Assembly (NCBI GenBank): GCA_020632715.1
Contig: JACKFA010000001.1
Location: 1,426,001 to 1,490,000 of the forward strand
Direction: 5' to 3'
Length of the DNA: 64,000 nucleotides
From: Deltaproteobacteria bacterium
Lineage (GTDB): Bacteria > Myxococcota_A > UBA9042 > PHBI01
The notes under the pieces are model-generated. The model made no database searches. It saw only the letters and a list, made by a program, of their open reading frames with translations, and was not told the DNA's origin. Shown in pieces: positions 54,558-62,158 of this stretch; the stretch's first letter is position 1, and every line of letters begins with the position of its first letter. The translations under genes and the position numbers were made by a program.

Positions 54558-55874
54558 ACCCTCGAAGTGGCGGTCGGCGACGTCGAGGCAGTCGTCGATG
54601 ATGGCGTAGGCCTCGCGCAGCTGCTCCTCGGTGATGCAGAGGGGCGGGTTGCACATGAAGGCGTTCCAGCGGACGAACGTGAAGAGCCCGCGCTCGTCGA
54701 AGGCGACCTTCAGCTGGTCCATCGCCGGGCTCGAGCTGTTGAAGGGCGCGAGCGGCTCGCCCTGCGCGTTCTTCTGGAGCTCGATGATGCCGAAGAGGCC
54801 GATGCAGCGCCCCTCCTTGACGGACGGGTGCTTCGCCTTCAGGCGGTCCATCTCGCTCCGCTGCACCTTCTCGAGCGCCGCGGCGTTCTCGATCATGCCC
54901 TCGTCGAGCATGACCCGGATGTTCGCCTCGGCGCACGCGAGCAGCATCGGGTGGGCGTTGTACGTGAGGCCGCCCCAGAAGACGTTCTTCTGGAAGTGCT
55001 CGGCGATGGCGTCGGAGATCCCCATCATCCCGAGCGGGAGGTAGGAGCTCGTGAGCCCCTTCGCGGCGGTGACGATGTCCGGCACGACGCCGAAGTGCTC
55101 GAAGGCGTAGACGGAGCCCGTGCGCCCGAAGCCGGCCATGACCTCGTCGCAGATCATCACGATGCCGTACTTGTCGCAGAGCGCGCGCACGCCCTTCAGG
55201 TAGCCCTTGGGTGGCACGAGGATCCCGTTCGTGCCGGTCACGGTCTCGAGGAAGAAGGCGGCGATGGTGTGGGCGCCTTCGCTCTTGATGACCTCCTCGA
55301 GGTAGCTGAGGCTGCGGGCGGTGATCTCCTCCTCGGTGGTGCCGAAGGAGAACTCGTAGGGCGACGGGTCGAGGACGTGGATGACGCCGCCGACGCCGGG
55401 CTCGTTCGGCCAGCGGCGTGGGTCGCCGGTCAGCGAGATCGTGGCGCCGCTCGCGCCGTGGTAGCTGCGGTAGCGGGCGAGGACCTTCTGGCGGCCGGTG
55501 TAGAGCTTGGCCGCGCGGAGGGCGTTGTCGTTCGCCTCGGCGCCGCCGAGCGTGAAGAAGAACGTGTTGATGGGGTCGGGCGTGAGGTCGGCGAGCATCT
55601 TCCCGAGGCGCGCGCGGACGGCGGTCGCGGCCGAGGGCATCGCGAACATGAGCTCGTCGGCCTGCGCCTTGATGGCGTCGCGGACGCGCGGGTGGCCGTG
55701 GCCGATGTTGACGCTCATGAGCTGGCTGTTGAAGTCGATGTAGCGCTTGCCCTCGGTGGTCCAGAAGTAGATCCCCTCGGCCTTGGCCATGGGGATCGGC
55801 TTCACGCCGCCGCCGGCGCTCCAGCTGTAGAGCGTGTGCTGCTTGCAGAGCTGGACGATCTCGTCGGTGTTCAT
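54555..55874 (-). CDS. Class III PLP aminotransferase, taurine/beta-alanine:pyruvate type
   Basis: 439 residues, the usual length. TLGGAEANDNALRAAKLYTG (PLP phosphate loop), RYRSYHGASGATISLTGD, CDEVMAGFGRTGSVYAFEHF (Asp to pyridine N), and the Schiff-base Lys in TAAKGLTSSYLPLG. GGLTYNAHPMLLACAEANI is the conserved Thr region. The set resembles taurine-pyruvate aminotransferase and omega-aminotransferases; the exact amine is not decided by sequence. ATG 55874 with AGGAGACCC upstream. The stop overlaps element B. No taurine-uptake genes adjacent; a TauE/SafE exporter is 9 kb away. Confidence 0.9.
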   Translation of the reverse strand: MNTDEIVQLCKQHTLYSWSAGGGVKPIPMAKAEGIYFWTTEGKRYIDFNSQLMSVNIGHGHPRVRDAIKAQADELMFAMPSAATAVRARLGKMLADLTPDPINTFFFTLGGAEANDNALRAAKLYTGRQKVLARYRSYHGASGATISLTGDPRRWPNEPGVGGVIHVLDPSPYEFSFGTTEEEITARSLSYLEEVIKSEGAHTIAAFFLETVTGTNGILVPPKGYLKGVRALCDKYGIVMICDEVMAGFGRTGSVYAFEHFGVVPDIVTAAKGLTSSYLPLGMMGISDAIAEHFQKNVFWGGLTYNAHPMLLACAEANIRVMLDEGMIENAAALEKVQRSEMDRLKAKHPSVKEGRCIGLFGIIELQKNAQGEPLAPFNSSSPAMDQLKVAFDERGLFTFVRWNAFMCNPPLCITEEQLREAYAIIDDCLDVADRHFEG

Positions 55875-56000
55875 GGGTCTCCTGCCGGGTCTCTCGTGGA
55901 CCGCCACGGGTGCACTCTCATACTTTGGCGCGCACGCCCTGTCGATGCCCTGCACACGCCGGTCGCGAGTCTCGCGTCCGGCGCCGTCGCGGCCTGTCGA

Positions 56001-56030
56001 TTGACACCGCCGCGCCCCTTTCCCCATAGT
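56001..56030 (+). promoter_or_regulatory. Promoter of PAAR gene 1
   Basis: TTGACA (56001-56006), 18-bp spacer, CATAGT (56025-56030). The leader before GTG 56110 is about 70 nt and largely conserved in the second unit. Confidence 0.65.
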
Positions 56031-56109
56031 CTTCAACGGTGTCGGCGCGACCGGGGGGGCCGCGCGTACGCTTCTGGGGCGGTCCCAGGCTCGCGACGGG
56101 AGAGAGAGC

Positions 56110-56430
56110 GTGCCAGAGCAAGGACGCGTAAGCGACAACGCCAAGGTCGACGCCGACGCGCACGGCTGCCCGGCGTGTCCCCACACCTGCGTCGGCCCGC
56201 TGGTCGCCGGCTCACCCGACGTCTTCGTGAACGCCTTCCCGGCGATGCGGCTGGGCGACATGGGCATCCACGCGGCCTGCTGCAGCGCGAACCTCTGGTT
56301 CACGCACGCCGGCTCCGGGACCGTCTTCATCAACGACCTGAAAGCGGTCCGGAAGGGCGACGCGACCAACCATTGCGGTGGCAGTGGGGAGGTCGTCGCC
56401 GGCTCCAGCGACGTCTTCACCGGCGGCTGA
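56110..56430 (+). CDS. PAAR-domain spike-tip protein, copy 1
   Basis: 106 residues, PAAR only. Motifs AHGCPACPHTCVGPLVAGSP, VNAFPAMRLGDMGIHAACC and GTVFINDLKAVRKGDATNHC are the family's repeated beta-hairpin blocks, with several His/Cys to hold the zinc at the tip. PAAR proteins cap VgrG or contractile-system spikes and can carry effectors, but this one has no extension and no other secretion gene is nearby. GTG 56110 is preceded by GGGAGAGAGA. The sequence is about 75-80% identical to copy 2 by eye. Confidence 0.9.
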   Translation: MPEQGRVSDNAKVDADAHGCPACPHTCVGPLVAGSPDVFVNAFPAMRLGDMGIHAACCSANLWFTHAGSGTVFINDLKAVRKGDATNHCGGSGEVVAGSSDVFTGG

Positions 56431-56544
56431 GTCCACGCCCCCGTTGGGGGCGGCGCCCGCGCCCGCGCGCCAGGGACGCCTCGTGTCCAGGCCCTGCACA
56501 CGCCCGTCGCGACTCGCGCATCCGGCGTGGCCGCGGCATCTGGA

Positions 56545-56573
56545 TTGACACCGCGGCGCCCTGTTCTCATACT
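56545..56573 (+). promoter_or_regulatory. Promoter of PAAR gene 2
   Basis: TTGACA (56545-56550), 17-bp spacer, CATACT (56568-56573). Leader to GTG 56656 about 75 nt. One base pair of spacer and two of the -10 differ from copy 1. Confidence 0.7.
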
Positions 56574-56655
56574 GTCAAGCGGTGTCGGACGCGACGTCGT
56601 TCGGGGGGCGCGCGTACTCTTCGGGTCGGTCCCAGGCTCGCGACAGGAGACCAGC

Positions 56656-56976
56656 GTGCCAGAGCAAGGACGCGTCAGCGATATTGGCAAGATCTCGGCG
56701 GACGCGCACGGCTGCCCGGCGTGCCCGCACGGCTGCAACGGGCCCCTCGTCGGTGGCTCCCCGGATGTCTTCGTGAACACCTTCCCGGCGATGCGCCTCG
56801 GCGACCCCGGCATTCACGCCGCGTGCTGCGGGCCGAACATCTGGCAGACCTCTGCCGGCTCGGGGACGGTCTTCATCAACAAGAAGAAGGCGGTCCGGAA
56901 GGGCGACAAGACCACGCACTGCGGCGGGACGGGGGCCGTGGACACCGGCTCCGGCGACGTCTTCACCGGCGGCTGA
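56656..56976 (+). CDS. PAAR-domain spike-tip protein, copy 2
   Basis: 106 residues, exactly the length of copy 1. AHGCPACPHGCNGPLVGGSP, VNTFPAMRLGDPGIHAACCG and FINKKKAVRKGDKTTHCGG. Differences from copy 1 are concentrated in exposed loops (SDNAKVDA versus SDIGKISA, and NDL versus NKK), as expected if the two caps have different partners. GTG 56656 with ACAGGAGACC upstream. Followed 7 bp later by the GC-rich tandem array. Confidence 0.9.
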   Translation: MPEQGRVSDIGKISADAHGCPACPHGCNGPLVGGSPDVFVNTFPAMRLGDPGIHAACCGPNIWQTSAGSGTVFINKKKAVRKGDKTTHCGGTGAVDTGSGDVFTGG

Positions 56977-56982
56977 GCCCAG

Positions 56983-57462
56983 CCCCGTAGGGGCGGCCCT
57001 CGTGGCCGCCCGCGCAAGGCCCGCAGGGGCGGCCCTCGTCTCCGCCCGCGCCCGCCACGGTCGGTGCCGCCCGCGTCCCGCCACGGTCGGCGCGGCCCTC
57101 GTGTCCGCCCGCGCCCGCCACACGGTCTGCGCGGCCCTCGTGTCCGCCCGCGCCCGCCACGGTCGGTGCGGCCCTCGTGGCCGCTCGCGCCCGCCACGGT
57201 CGGCGCGGCCCTCGTGCCCGCCGCGCGCCACGGTCGGTGCGGCCCTCGTGGCCGCCCGCGCCCGCCACGTCGGTGCGGCCCTCGTGGCGCCCGCGCCGCG
57301 CCCGCCACGGTCGGCCGGCCCTCGTGGCCGCCTCGCGCCCGCCACGGTCGGTGCGGCCTCGTAGCCCGCCCGCCCGCCACGGTCGGCCGGCCCTCGTGGC
57401 GCCGGCGCCCGGATGCGGCCGGCAACCCCCCGTAGGGGCGGCCCTCGTGGCCGCCCGCGCCG
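56983..57462. repeat. GC-rich tandem array of about ten 36-44-bp units between REP-like palindromes
   Basis: The unit is close to CGCCACGGTCGGTGCGGCC + CTCGTGGCCGCCCGCGCC. Units vary by small indels. Each end carries GTAGGGGCGGCCCTCGTGGC, whose GGGCGGCC-CTCGT-GGCCGCCC is a perfect hairpin. The array probably grew from this palindrome by slippage. It codes nothing credible. Total 480 bp; base-level accuracy here is doubtful. Confidence 0.75.
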
Positions 57463-57469
57463 ACCGGCC

Positions 57470-58558
57470 TCAGAACCTGAGGCTCGCCCCGACGCTCGCG
57501 CCCCCGGGTAGCGGCGCCGCGCTCAGCCCATCGAGGGTGACGCCACCATCCGCCGACGCCGCGCTCGCGCCGCTCGCGTCGTCGTCCTCGGCGAGCAGGA
57601 TGGCCGCGATGCCGCCGCCGAGCAGCACCGCCCCGGCCGCCCACGCGATGACGCCGCTCGTCTCGAGGTCCTCGCCGTCCGCCTTCCGCTTCGCGCGGTA
57701 CGCCGCCGTCGGCTCGCAGAACGCCTCCCCCGAGCACTTCGACTCGTCGACGAGCCCGGCGCCCTGCACGTAGAGCACCGTCCCGAGCGCGAGGCTCGCC
57801 GCCCCCGCGCCCACGCCGAGCCACCCCACCGTCTCGAGCACCGGCGGCGCCTCCCTCGCCGGCTTCCCGCCCGGCGGCGACACCGTGGCCTTCGGCGTCG
57901 TCTTCGTCGTGACGGGCTTCTCCGCCGGCCGCCGCGGCGGCGTCTCCGCCGTCAGGTCCACGGCCAGCGCGAGCTTCTGCCCGACGCTCAGCGAGAACGC
58001 GCGGTCGACCGTCTTCCCGAGGGTCGGGCTGTACAGCTGCAGCGTGTGCTCCCCCGGCAGGAGATAGTGGCGGAACGGCGTCGTGAAGCTCGCCATCCCC
58101 GCGGCCTTCCCCTCGAAGCTCGCCATCGCGTCGCTCGGCGTCGACGTCACGTCGACCCGGCCGTAGCTCCGGAGGAGCTCCGCGTCGATGCGCTCGAGCG
58201 ACGCGCGGGCGTCGGCGCGCGCCTTCTCCCAGGCGGCGCCCAGCGGCCGCTCGCGCTGGTCGGCCCCGTCGAGGAAGCGCTGGTAGTACTGCGCCGCGTT
58301 GACGAGCTCGCTCGCCTGCTCGTGCGCGAGCCCCATGTCGAGCCAGAGCTGCCAGCGCTCCTCCTCGGCCGCGTCGACCGCCTCCTGGCACTCGTCGGGC
58401 AGCATGGTCGCCGCCTTGTCGCCGATGACCTGCTGCGCCTTCCGGCAGGCCTCGCTGTCGTCGGCGCGGGCCGTCCCCGCCACGGCGAGGAGCCCACCGA
58501 GCCAGAGGGCCGCGCGCGCCACGGCGCGGGAGAGCTGCTTCGGGGTTGTCGACGACAC
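57470..58558 (-). CDS. PEGA-domain envelope protein, function unknown
   Basis: 362 residues. Signal peptide (LWLGGLLAVAGTARADD), a helical TPR-like N-terminal half (QLWLDMGLAHEQASELVNAA; AQYYQRFLDGADQRERPLGA), a PEGA-type beta domain (YGRVDVTSTPSDAMASFEGK; FRHYLLPGEHTLQLYSP), a Pro/Lys linker, then two C-terminal membrane segments (VGWLGVGAGAASLALGTVLY; VIAWAAGAVLLGGGIAAILL) separated by a Cys-paired loop. This plan is frequent in myxobacterial genomes; role unknown. GTG 58558 follows CGAGGTGAAGG. Confidence 0.82.
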   Translation of the reverse strand: MSSTTPKQLSRAVARAALWLGGLLAVAGTARADDSEACRKAQQVIGDKAATMLPDECQEAVDAAEEERWQLWLDMGLAHEQASELVNAAQYYQRFLDGADQRERPLGAAWEKARADARASLERIDAELLRSYGRVDVTSTPSDAMASFEGKAAGMASFTTPFRHYLLPGEHTLQLYSPTLGKTVDRAFSLSVGQKLALAVDLTAETPPRRPAEKPVTTKTTPKATVSPPGGKPAREAPPVLETVGWLGVGAGAASLALGTVLYVQGAGLVDESKCSGEAFCEPTAAYRAKRKADGEDLETSGVIAWAAGAVLLGGGIAAILLAEDDDASGASAASADGGVTLDGLSAAPLPGGASVGASLRF

Positions 58559-58993
58559 GCCTTCACCTCGCCGTGTGCGGAGCGGGCTCCTCGGCGCGGC
58601 CGGGGGCGGGCCGCGGGCTCCGGGGCCTCGCGCCTCCCACGGTGCGCGACTCGCCGGCCGCCGTCAAGCCGAGCCCGAGGGCGCGGCGCGGCCCCAACCG
58701 CGGCTCGCAGCGCGCCGGACGCACGTCGCCGCCGACCGCCGGGAGGTCTCGCCGACCTCTCCCGGGGCCCGACCCGGGTCCCCACCCGAGTCGGAAGCCG
58801 TGGCCCTGGCTCCCTCCCCGGTGTGCCGCGTTGACGCCCGCGGCCGCGTGATGCTCTGCACGGGGCTCCCACCGCCCCTGCGGGGCGACACGGTCGATGC
58901 GGGCATGCACGACCGTGTCGCCTCACTTCGGAGACCCGCCTGCCCCGCCTCGACGCGCGCGCCGCGACGGGACCGCCGGGTCAGACACCCAAA
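58559..58993. other. 435-bp intergenic region with strong hairpins
   Basis: No gene. Contains the hairpin described at 58884-58922, and GGGAGGTC-TCGCC-GACCTC (about 58741-58763). The sequence is otherwise GC-rich and unstructured. Confidence 0.4.
58884..58922. repeat. Perfect 13-bp hairpin
   Basis: GGCGACACGGTCG (58884-58896) pairs fully with CGACCGTGTCGCC (58910-58922), around a 13-nt loop that itself contains ATGC-GG-GCAT. No U-run. Lies 72 bp after the end of the HU gene and upstream of the PEGA gene, so it could be a transcript boundary for HU or a protein-binding site. Confidence 0.6.
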
Positions 58994-59287
58994 CTACTTC
59001 TCGACGCGCTCGCGCAGCGTCTTACCGGGCTTGAAGTAGGCGTACGTCTTCGCGGCGATGCTGATCTTCGCGCGCGTGGCCGGGTTCGTGCCGGTACGCG
59101 CGGCACGGTTGCGCGTGCCGAACGTCCCGAAGCCCGGAACGACGACCTTGTGGCCGGCGTCGAGCTCCGTCGCGATGATACCCTTGCCCGGCTCCGAGCC
59201 GAAGATGGTGTTGACCACCTCGAGCGCCTTAGCCTTCGTGATGCCAGTGCTCTTCGCGAGCTTGGCAGCCATCTCGCCCTTGTTCAT
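58994..59287 (-). CDS. HU/IHF-family DNA-binding protein
   Basis: 97 residues. KGEMAAKLAKSTGITKAKA, HKVVVPGFGTFGTRNRAART and TNPATRAKISIAAKTYAYFK: the GFGTF core and the beta-arm with the intercalating Pro (RTGTNP) are typical of HU. Forms dimers that bend and compact DNA. ATG 59287 is chosen because AGGAGG lies 5 nt upstream. Minus-10-like TATATA at 59330-59335 upstream. Confidence 0.95.
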   Translation of the reverse strand: MNKGEMAAKLAKSTGITKAKALEVVNTIFGSEPGKGIIATELDAGHKVVVPGFGTFGTRNRAARTGTNPATRAKISIAAKTYAYFKPGKTLRERVEK

Positions 59288-59329
59288 GGGACCTCCTGTG
59301 GGTGTGGTGTGCAGAACGGGCATGCAGCT

Positions 59330-59358
59330 ATATACGTCGTTCCGTGGCCTTTGTCCTG
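59330..59358 (-). promoter_or_regulatory. Probable promoter of the HU gene
   Basis: On the minus strand AGGACA, 17-bp spacer, TATATA (59335-59330). A TTGACA five bases further upstream is too distant (22 bp) for an ideal fit. This is the most AT-rich -10 in the window, fitting a highly expressed gene. Confidence 0.5.
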
Positions 59359-59451
59359 TCAACCCAGCTTTTTTCGCGCCTTACCGCCCCATGGGGGCGA
59401 TCACGTCGTTGTGACCGTTGTTATCGGCATTTCAACGGTGAGTGCAGTTTT

Positions 59452-59476
59452 GCAACCCGCATGCTGTGCGGGTTGC
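59452..59476. other. 10-bp perfect hairpin upstream of the Sel1 gene
   Basis: GCAACCCGCA-TGCTG-TGCGGGTTGC between the divergent HU and Sel1 genes. No U-run on either side. It may be an operator or leader structure. Confidence 0.45.
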
Positions 59477-59532
59477 GCGGTCGAGCGTCCCGTGACACCG
59501 TCCTGCACGGGCTTCGGGTCGCGAGTGAGGCC

Positions 59533-60564
59533 ATGGGGTTCGGTAGAACGCAACAGACACGAGGGTTTACAGCCATCCGGCGCGCCCTCCTGAACGTCCT
59601 CCTCGCGGTCCTCTCGCTGACCGCCCTCCACGGGTGCGCCGCGACCGAGCGCGTCGACGCCGCCCGCGACGACTACGCCCTCGCCACCGCCTGCGTGAAC
59701 AAGGCCGACCTCGACGCCTGCCAGCGCGCCTGCGACGTCCGCATCCGCAGCGGCTGCTACCAGCTCGGCGCGGCCTACCGCGACGGCGCCGGCGTCGAGG
59801 CCGACATCGTCCGCGCCTACCGCGAGTTCGAGCGCGCCTGCGAGCTCGGCGACGCCACCGCCTGCGCCGAGGTGGGCTACATGGCGCAGCGCGGGCAGGG
59901 GACCAACCAGGACCCGGCGCGCGCGGTGCGCTACTTCCGGCGCGCGTGCGACGCGAACCAGCCGACGGCCTGCGCGAACCTCGGCATCGCCTACCAGCTC
60001 GGCACCGTCGTCCCCCTCGACCTGCTCCGCGCCTCGCAGCTCTACCAGCGCGCCTGCGCCGGCGGCGACCCGTCCGGCTGCGGCAACCTCGGCTACCTGA
60101 TGCAGCACGGCATCGGCGTCGCGCGGAGCCCCCTCCGCGCTCGCGAGCTCTACGAGCAGGGCTGCGCCGGTGGCCACCTGCCGTCGTGCGGCAACCTCGC
60201 CATCATGGCCGTCGACGGCGTCGCCGGCGCGAAGGAGCCGAACCGCGCGAGCAAGCTCTTCCTGACCGCCTGCGAGGGCGGCATCGCCGAGTCGTGCTCG
60301 AACCTCGGCGTCCTCTACGAGCAAGGGCTCGGCGTCCCGAAGGACCTCGAGAAGGCGCGGAAGCTCTTCGAGCAGGGCTGCGACGCGGGCGTCGCCGACG
60401 GCTGCATCGCCCTCGGCGGGCTCTACGAGCGCGGCGCCGGCGTCGACGTCGACCTCGTCCGCGCGCGCCGCTTCTACCGCCGCGCCTGCGCCGCCGACGA
60501 CAAGGTCGGCTGCGCGCGACTCGCGCGCCTCGAGCAGCCCGCGCCCGCGCCCGAGCGCCCCTGA
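59533..60564 (+). CDS. Sel1-repeat lipoprotein
   Basis: 343 residues. Lipoprotein signal LLAVLSLTALHGCAATE (Cys near 35). Then about ten Sel1-like helical pairs, each with a conserved Cys pair (ACANLGIAYQLG; GCGNLGYLMQHG; SCSNLGVLYEQG), so every repeat is probably tied by a disulfide, as in the HcpA/Helicobacter Cys-rich proteins. A periplasmic or surface scaffold for protein interaction. ATG 59533 with GTGAGG upstream. Followed by the OmpA-like gene 47 bp later; likely one operon. Confidence 0.88.
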   Translation: MGFGRTQQTRGFTAIRRALLNVLLAVLSLTALHGCAATERVDAARDDYALATACVNKADLDACQRACDVRIRSGCYQLGAAYRDGAGVEADIVRAYREFERACELGDATACAEVGYMAQRGQGTNQDPARAVRYFRRACDANQPTACANLGIAYQLGTVVPLDLLRASQLYQRACAGGDPSGCGNLGYLMQHGIGVARSPLRARELYEQGCAGGHLPSCGNLAIMAVDGVAGAKEPNRASKLFLTACEGGIAESCSNLGVLYEQGLGVPKDLEKARKLFEQGCDAGVADGCIALGGLYERGAGVDVDLVRARRFYRRACAADDKVGCARLARLEQPAPAPERP

Positions 60565-60611
60565 CCCTCCCCGCGCCCCCCGGCGCGCCCCGACCGACCC
60601 GAGAGCGAGCC

Positions 60612-61469
60612 ATGACCACCGCGACCCGCGCGCTGACGACGTCCCTCACCCTCGCCGCGCTCGCTATGACGAGCGGCTGCGTGACGAAGGGCAAGTACCG
60701 CGAGCTCGAGACCGAGTACGGCGACTACCGCGCCCAGACCGAGGAGCGCGACCGCCGCCAGGAGGCGAGCATCCAGGACCTCGAGCAGGCGCTCGCCGCG
60801 GAGAAGGCGCGCCTCGCCCACATCGAGGAGGAGCGGAAGTCGCTCGAGGCGCAGCTCGAGGCCCTGAACGCCGAGAAGGCGAAGCTCGTGAAGGAGAAGA
60901 GCGGCCTCCTCGAGTCCGAGAAGCAGATGCGCGAGGCGCTCGACGAGCTCTCGCGCCGGAAGGCGCAGGCGGAGGCGCGCGTCGCCGAGTACCGGAACCT
61001 GCTCGCGCGCTTCAAGGCGCTCATCGACGCCGGCAAGCTCAAGATCCGCATCATCGACGGCCAGATGGTCGTGCAGCTCGCGACGGACGTGCTCTTCCCG
61101 TCCGGCTCCGCCGTGCTCTCGGAGAACGGCCACAACGCGGTCGTCGAGGTCACCGCGATCCTGAAGGACATCGCCGACCGCCGCTTCCAGGTCGCCGGCC
61201 ACACCGACAACGTCCCCATCAAGACGAGCCGCTACCCCTCGAACTGGGAGCTCGCGTTCGACCGCAGCATGAGCGTCGTCCGCACGATGATCGAGTCGGG
61301 CATGCCGCCGTCGCGCGTGTCCGCCGCGAGCTACGGCGAGTTCAAGCCGACCGCGCCCAACGACACCGACGAGGGCAAGGCGCAGAACCGCCGCATCGAG
61401 ATCATGGTCGTGCCCGATCTCTCCACGCTCCCCGGCGCCGAGGAGCTCGAGAAGCTCGGCGACGGCTGA
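60612..61469 (+). CDS. OmpA-family peptidoglycan-binding lipoprotein
   Basis: 285 residues. Lipoprotein signal TLAALAMTSGCVTKGK, a long coiled coil (residues 35-140: KLVKEKSGLLESEKQMREAL), then an OmpA C-terminal domain: LFPSGSAVLSENGHNAVVEV, VAGHTDNVPIKTSRYPSNWE and NRRIEIMV with the D and R that hold diaminopimelate. MotB-like spacing (TDNVPIKTSRYPSNWELAFDR) is present, but the TM helix of MotB is absent. It tethers the outer membrane to the cell wall. ATG 60612. Converges with the DJ-1 gene 4 bp away. Confidence 0.9.
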   Translation: MTTATRALTTSLTLAALAMTSGCVTKGKYRELETEYGDYRAQTEERDRRQEASIQDLEQALAAEKARLAHIEEERKSLEAQLEALNAEKAKLVKEKSGLLESEKQMREALDELSRRKAQAEARVAEYRNLLARFKALIDAGKLKIRIIDGQMVVQLATDVLFPSGSAVLSENGHNAVVEVTAILKDIADRRFQVAGHTDNVPIKTSRYPSNWELAFDRSMSVVRTMIESGMPPSRVSAASYGEFKPTAPNDTDEGKAQNRRIEIMVVPDLSTLPGAEELEKLGDG

Positions 61470-61473
61470 GCCG

Positions 61474-62040
61474 TCAGCCCGCGACCGTCTCGTTCGCGAT
61501 CTCCATCGCGCGCGCCGCGCCGAAGAGGAGCTCGACGCACGCGAGCGCGAACGGCACCGCCGTCCCGGGGCCGCGGCTCGTGACGACGCTGCCGTCGACG
61601 ACCACCGTGTCGGTCGCGTAGCTCCCGTAGGCCCCGAGGTCCGCCTGGGTGCTCGGGTAGCTCGTGACGCGCGTCGTCACCGAGAGCCCGGCCTGCGCGA
61701 GGAGCTTCGGCGCGGCACAGATCGCGGCGATGGGCGCGCCCGCGGCGATCCGCTTCCCGACGATGCCCATGAGCGCCTCGTTCTTGCCGAGCGCGTCCAC
61801 CCCGGGCCCGCCCGGCAGCACGACGAGATCCCAGTCCTCGCCCCACTCCTCGAGCGCCTCGGGGAGGTCGATGTCGGCCATCACGCGCACGCGGTTTCGC
61901 CCGGTCACGGGGTTCGGCGTGTCGACGCTCGCGGTCACCACGTGCGCCCCCGCGCGCCTCAGCAGGTCGACCGCGGCGATCGCCTCGAGCTCCTCGAACC
62001 CCGTCGCCAGCGGCACCAGCACGCGCTTCTTCCCGGTCAT
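61474..62040 (-). CDS. DJ-1/PfpI-family protein
   Basis: 188 residues, the usual DJ-1 length. Conserved Glu in ATGFEELEAI, nucleophilic Cys in AAICAAPKLLAQAG (nucleophile elbow) and the Gly-rich VLPGGPGVDALGKNEAL. Family members are glyoxalase III-like deglycases, chaperones or proteases. The short, non-extended length matches YajL/DJ-1 rather than PfpI hexamers. ATG 62040 with AGGAGGACC upstream. Confidence 0.9.
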   Translation of the reverse strand: MTGKKRVLVPLATGFEELEAIAAVDLLRRAGAHVVTASVDTPNPVTGRNRVRVMADIDLPEALEEWGEDWDLVVLPGGPGVDALGKNEALMGIVGKRIAAGAPIAAICAAPKLLAQAGLSVTTRVTSYPSTQADLGAYGSYATDTVVVDGSVVTSRGPGTAVPFALACVELLFGAARAMEIANETVAG

Positions 62041-62158
62041 GTCGGTCCTCCTCGTGTCCGGCGCCCACGCTGCGTTCGCGCCGCCGCTTCGTCAAGCGCG
62101 GGGCCGACGGGCTTTCTGTACGTGCCCCGCTCTGCTATGCCACCTCCGAGAGGTGACC

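Larger units (their letters stand above)
55940..56978. repeat. Tandem duplication containing promoter and PAAR gene (two units)
   Basis: Two head-to-tail units of roughly 490-550 bp, about 55940-56432 and 56480-56978. Each carries CCCTGCACACGCC-type upstream sequence, TTGACAC plus a promoter, the block TCGGTCCCAGGCTCGCGAC (GCGGTCCC... in unit 1) and a GTG-started PAAR gene beginning with the same codons. Coding and non-coding parts have diverged to a similar degree, so the copy is not recent. Confidence 0.8.

Noticed and set aside
56110..56976. A type VI secretion locus
   Set aside because: Only the PAAR caps are present; no VgrG, Hcp, sheath or ClpV genes lie in the window.
56983..57462. 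CRISPR array
   Set aside because: The units are contiguous variants without unique spacers and there are no cas genes.
59452..59476. Intrinsic terminator between HU and Sel1
   Set aside because: Both genes run away from this site, so neither would end there, and no U-run follows.
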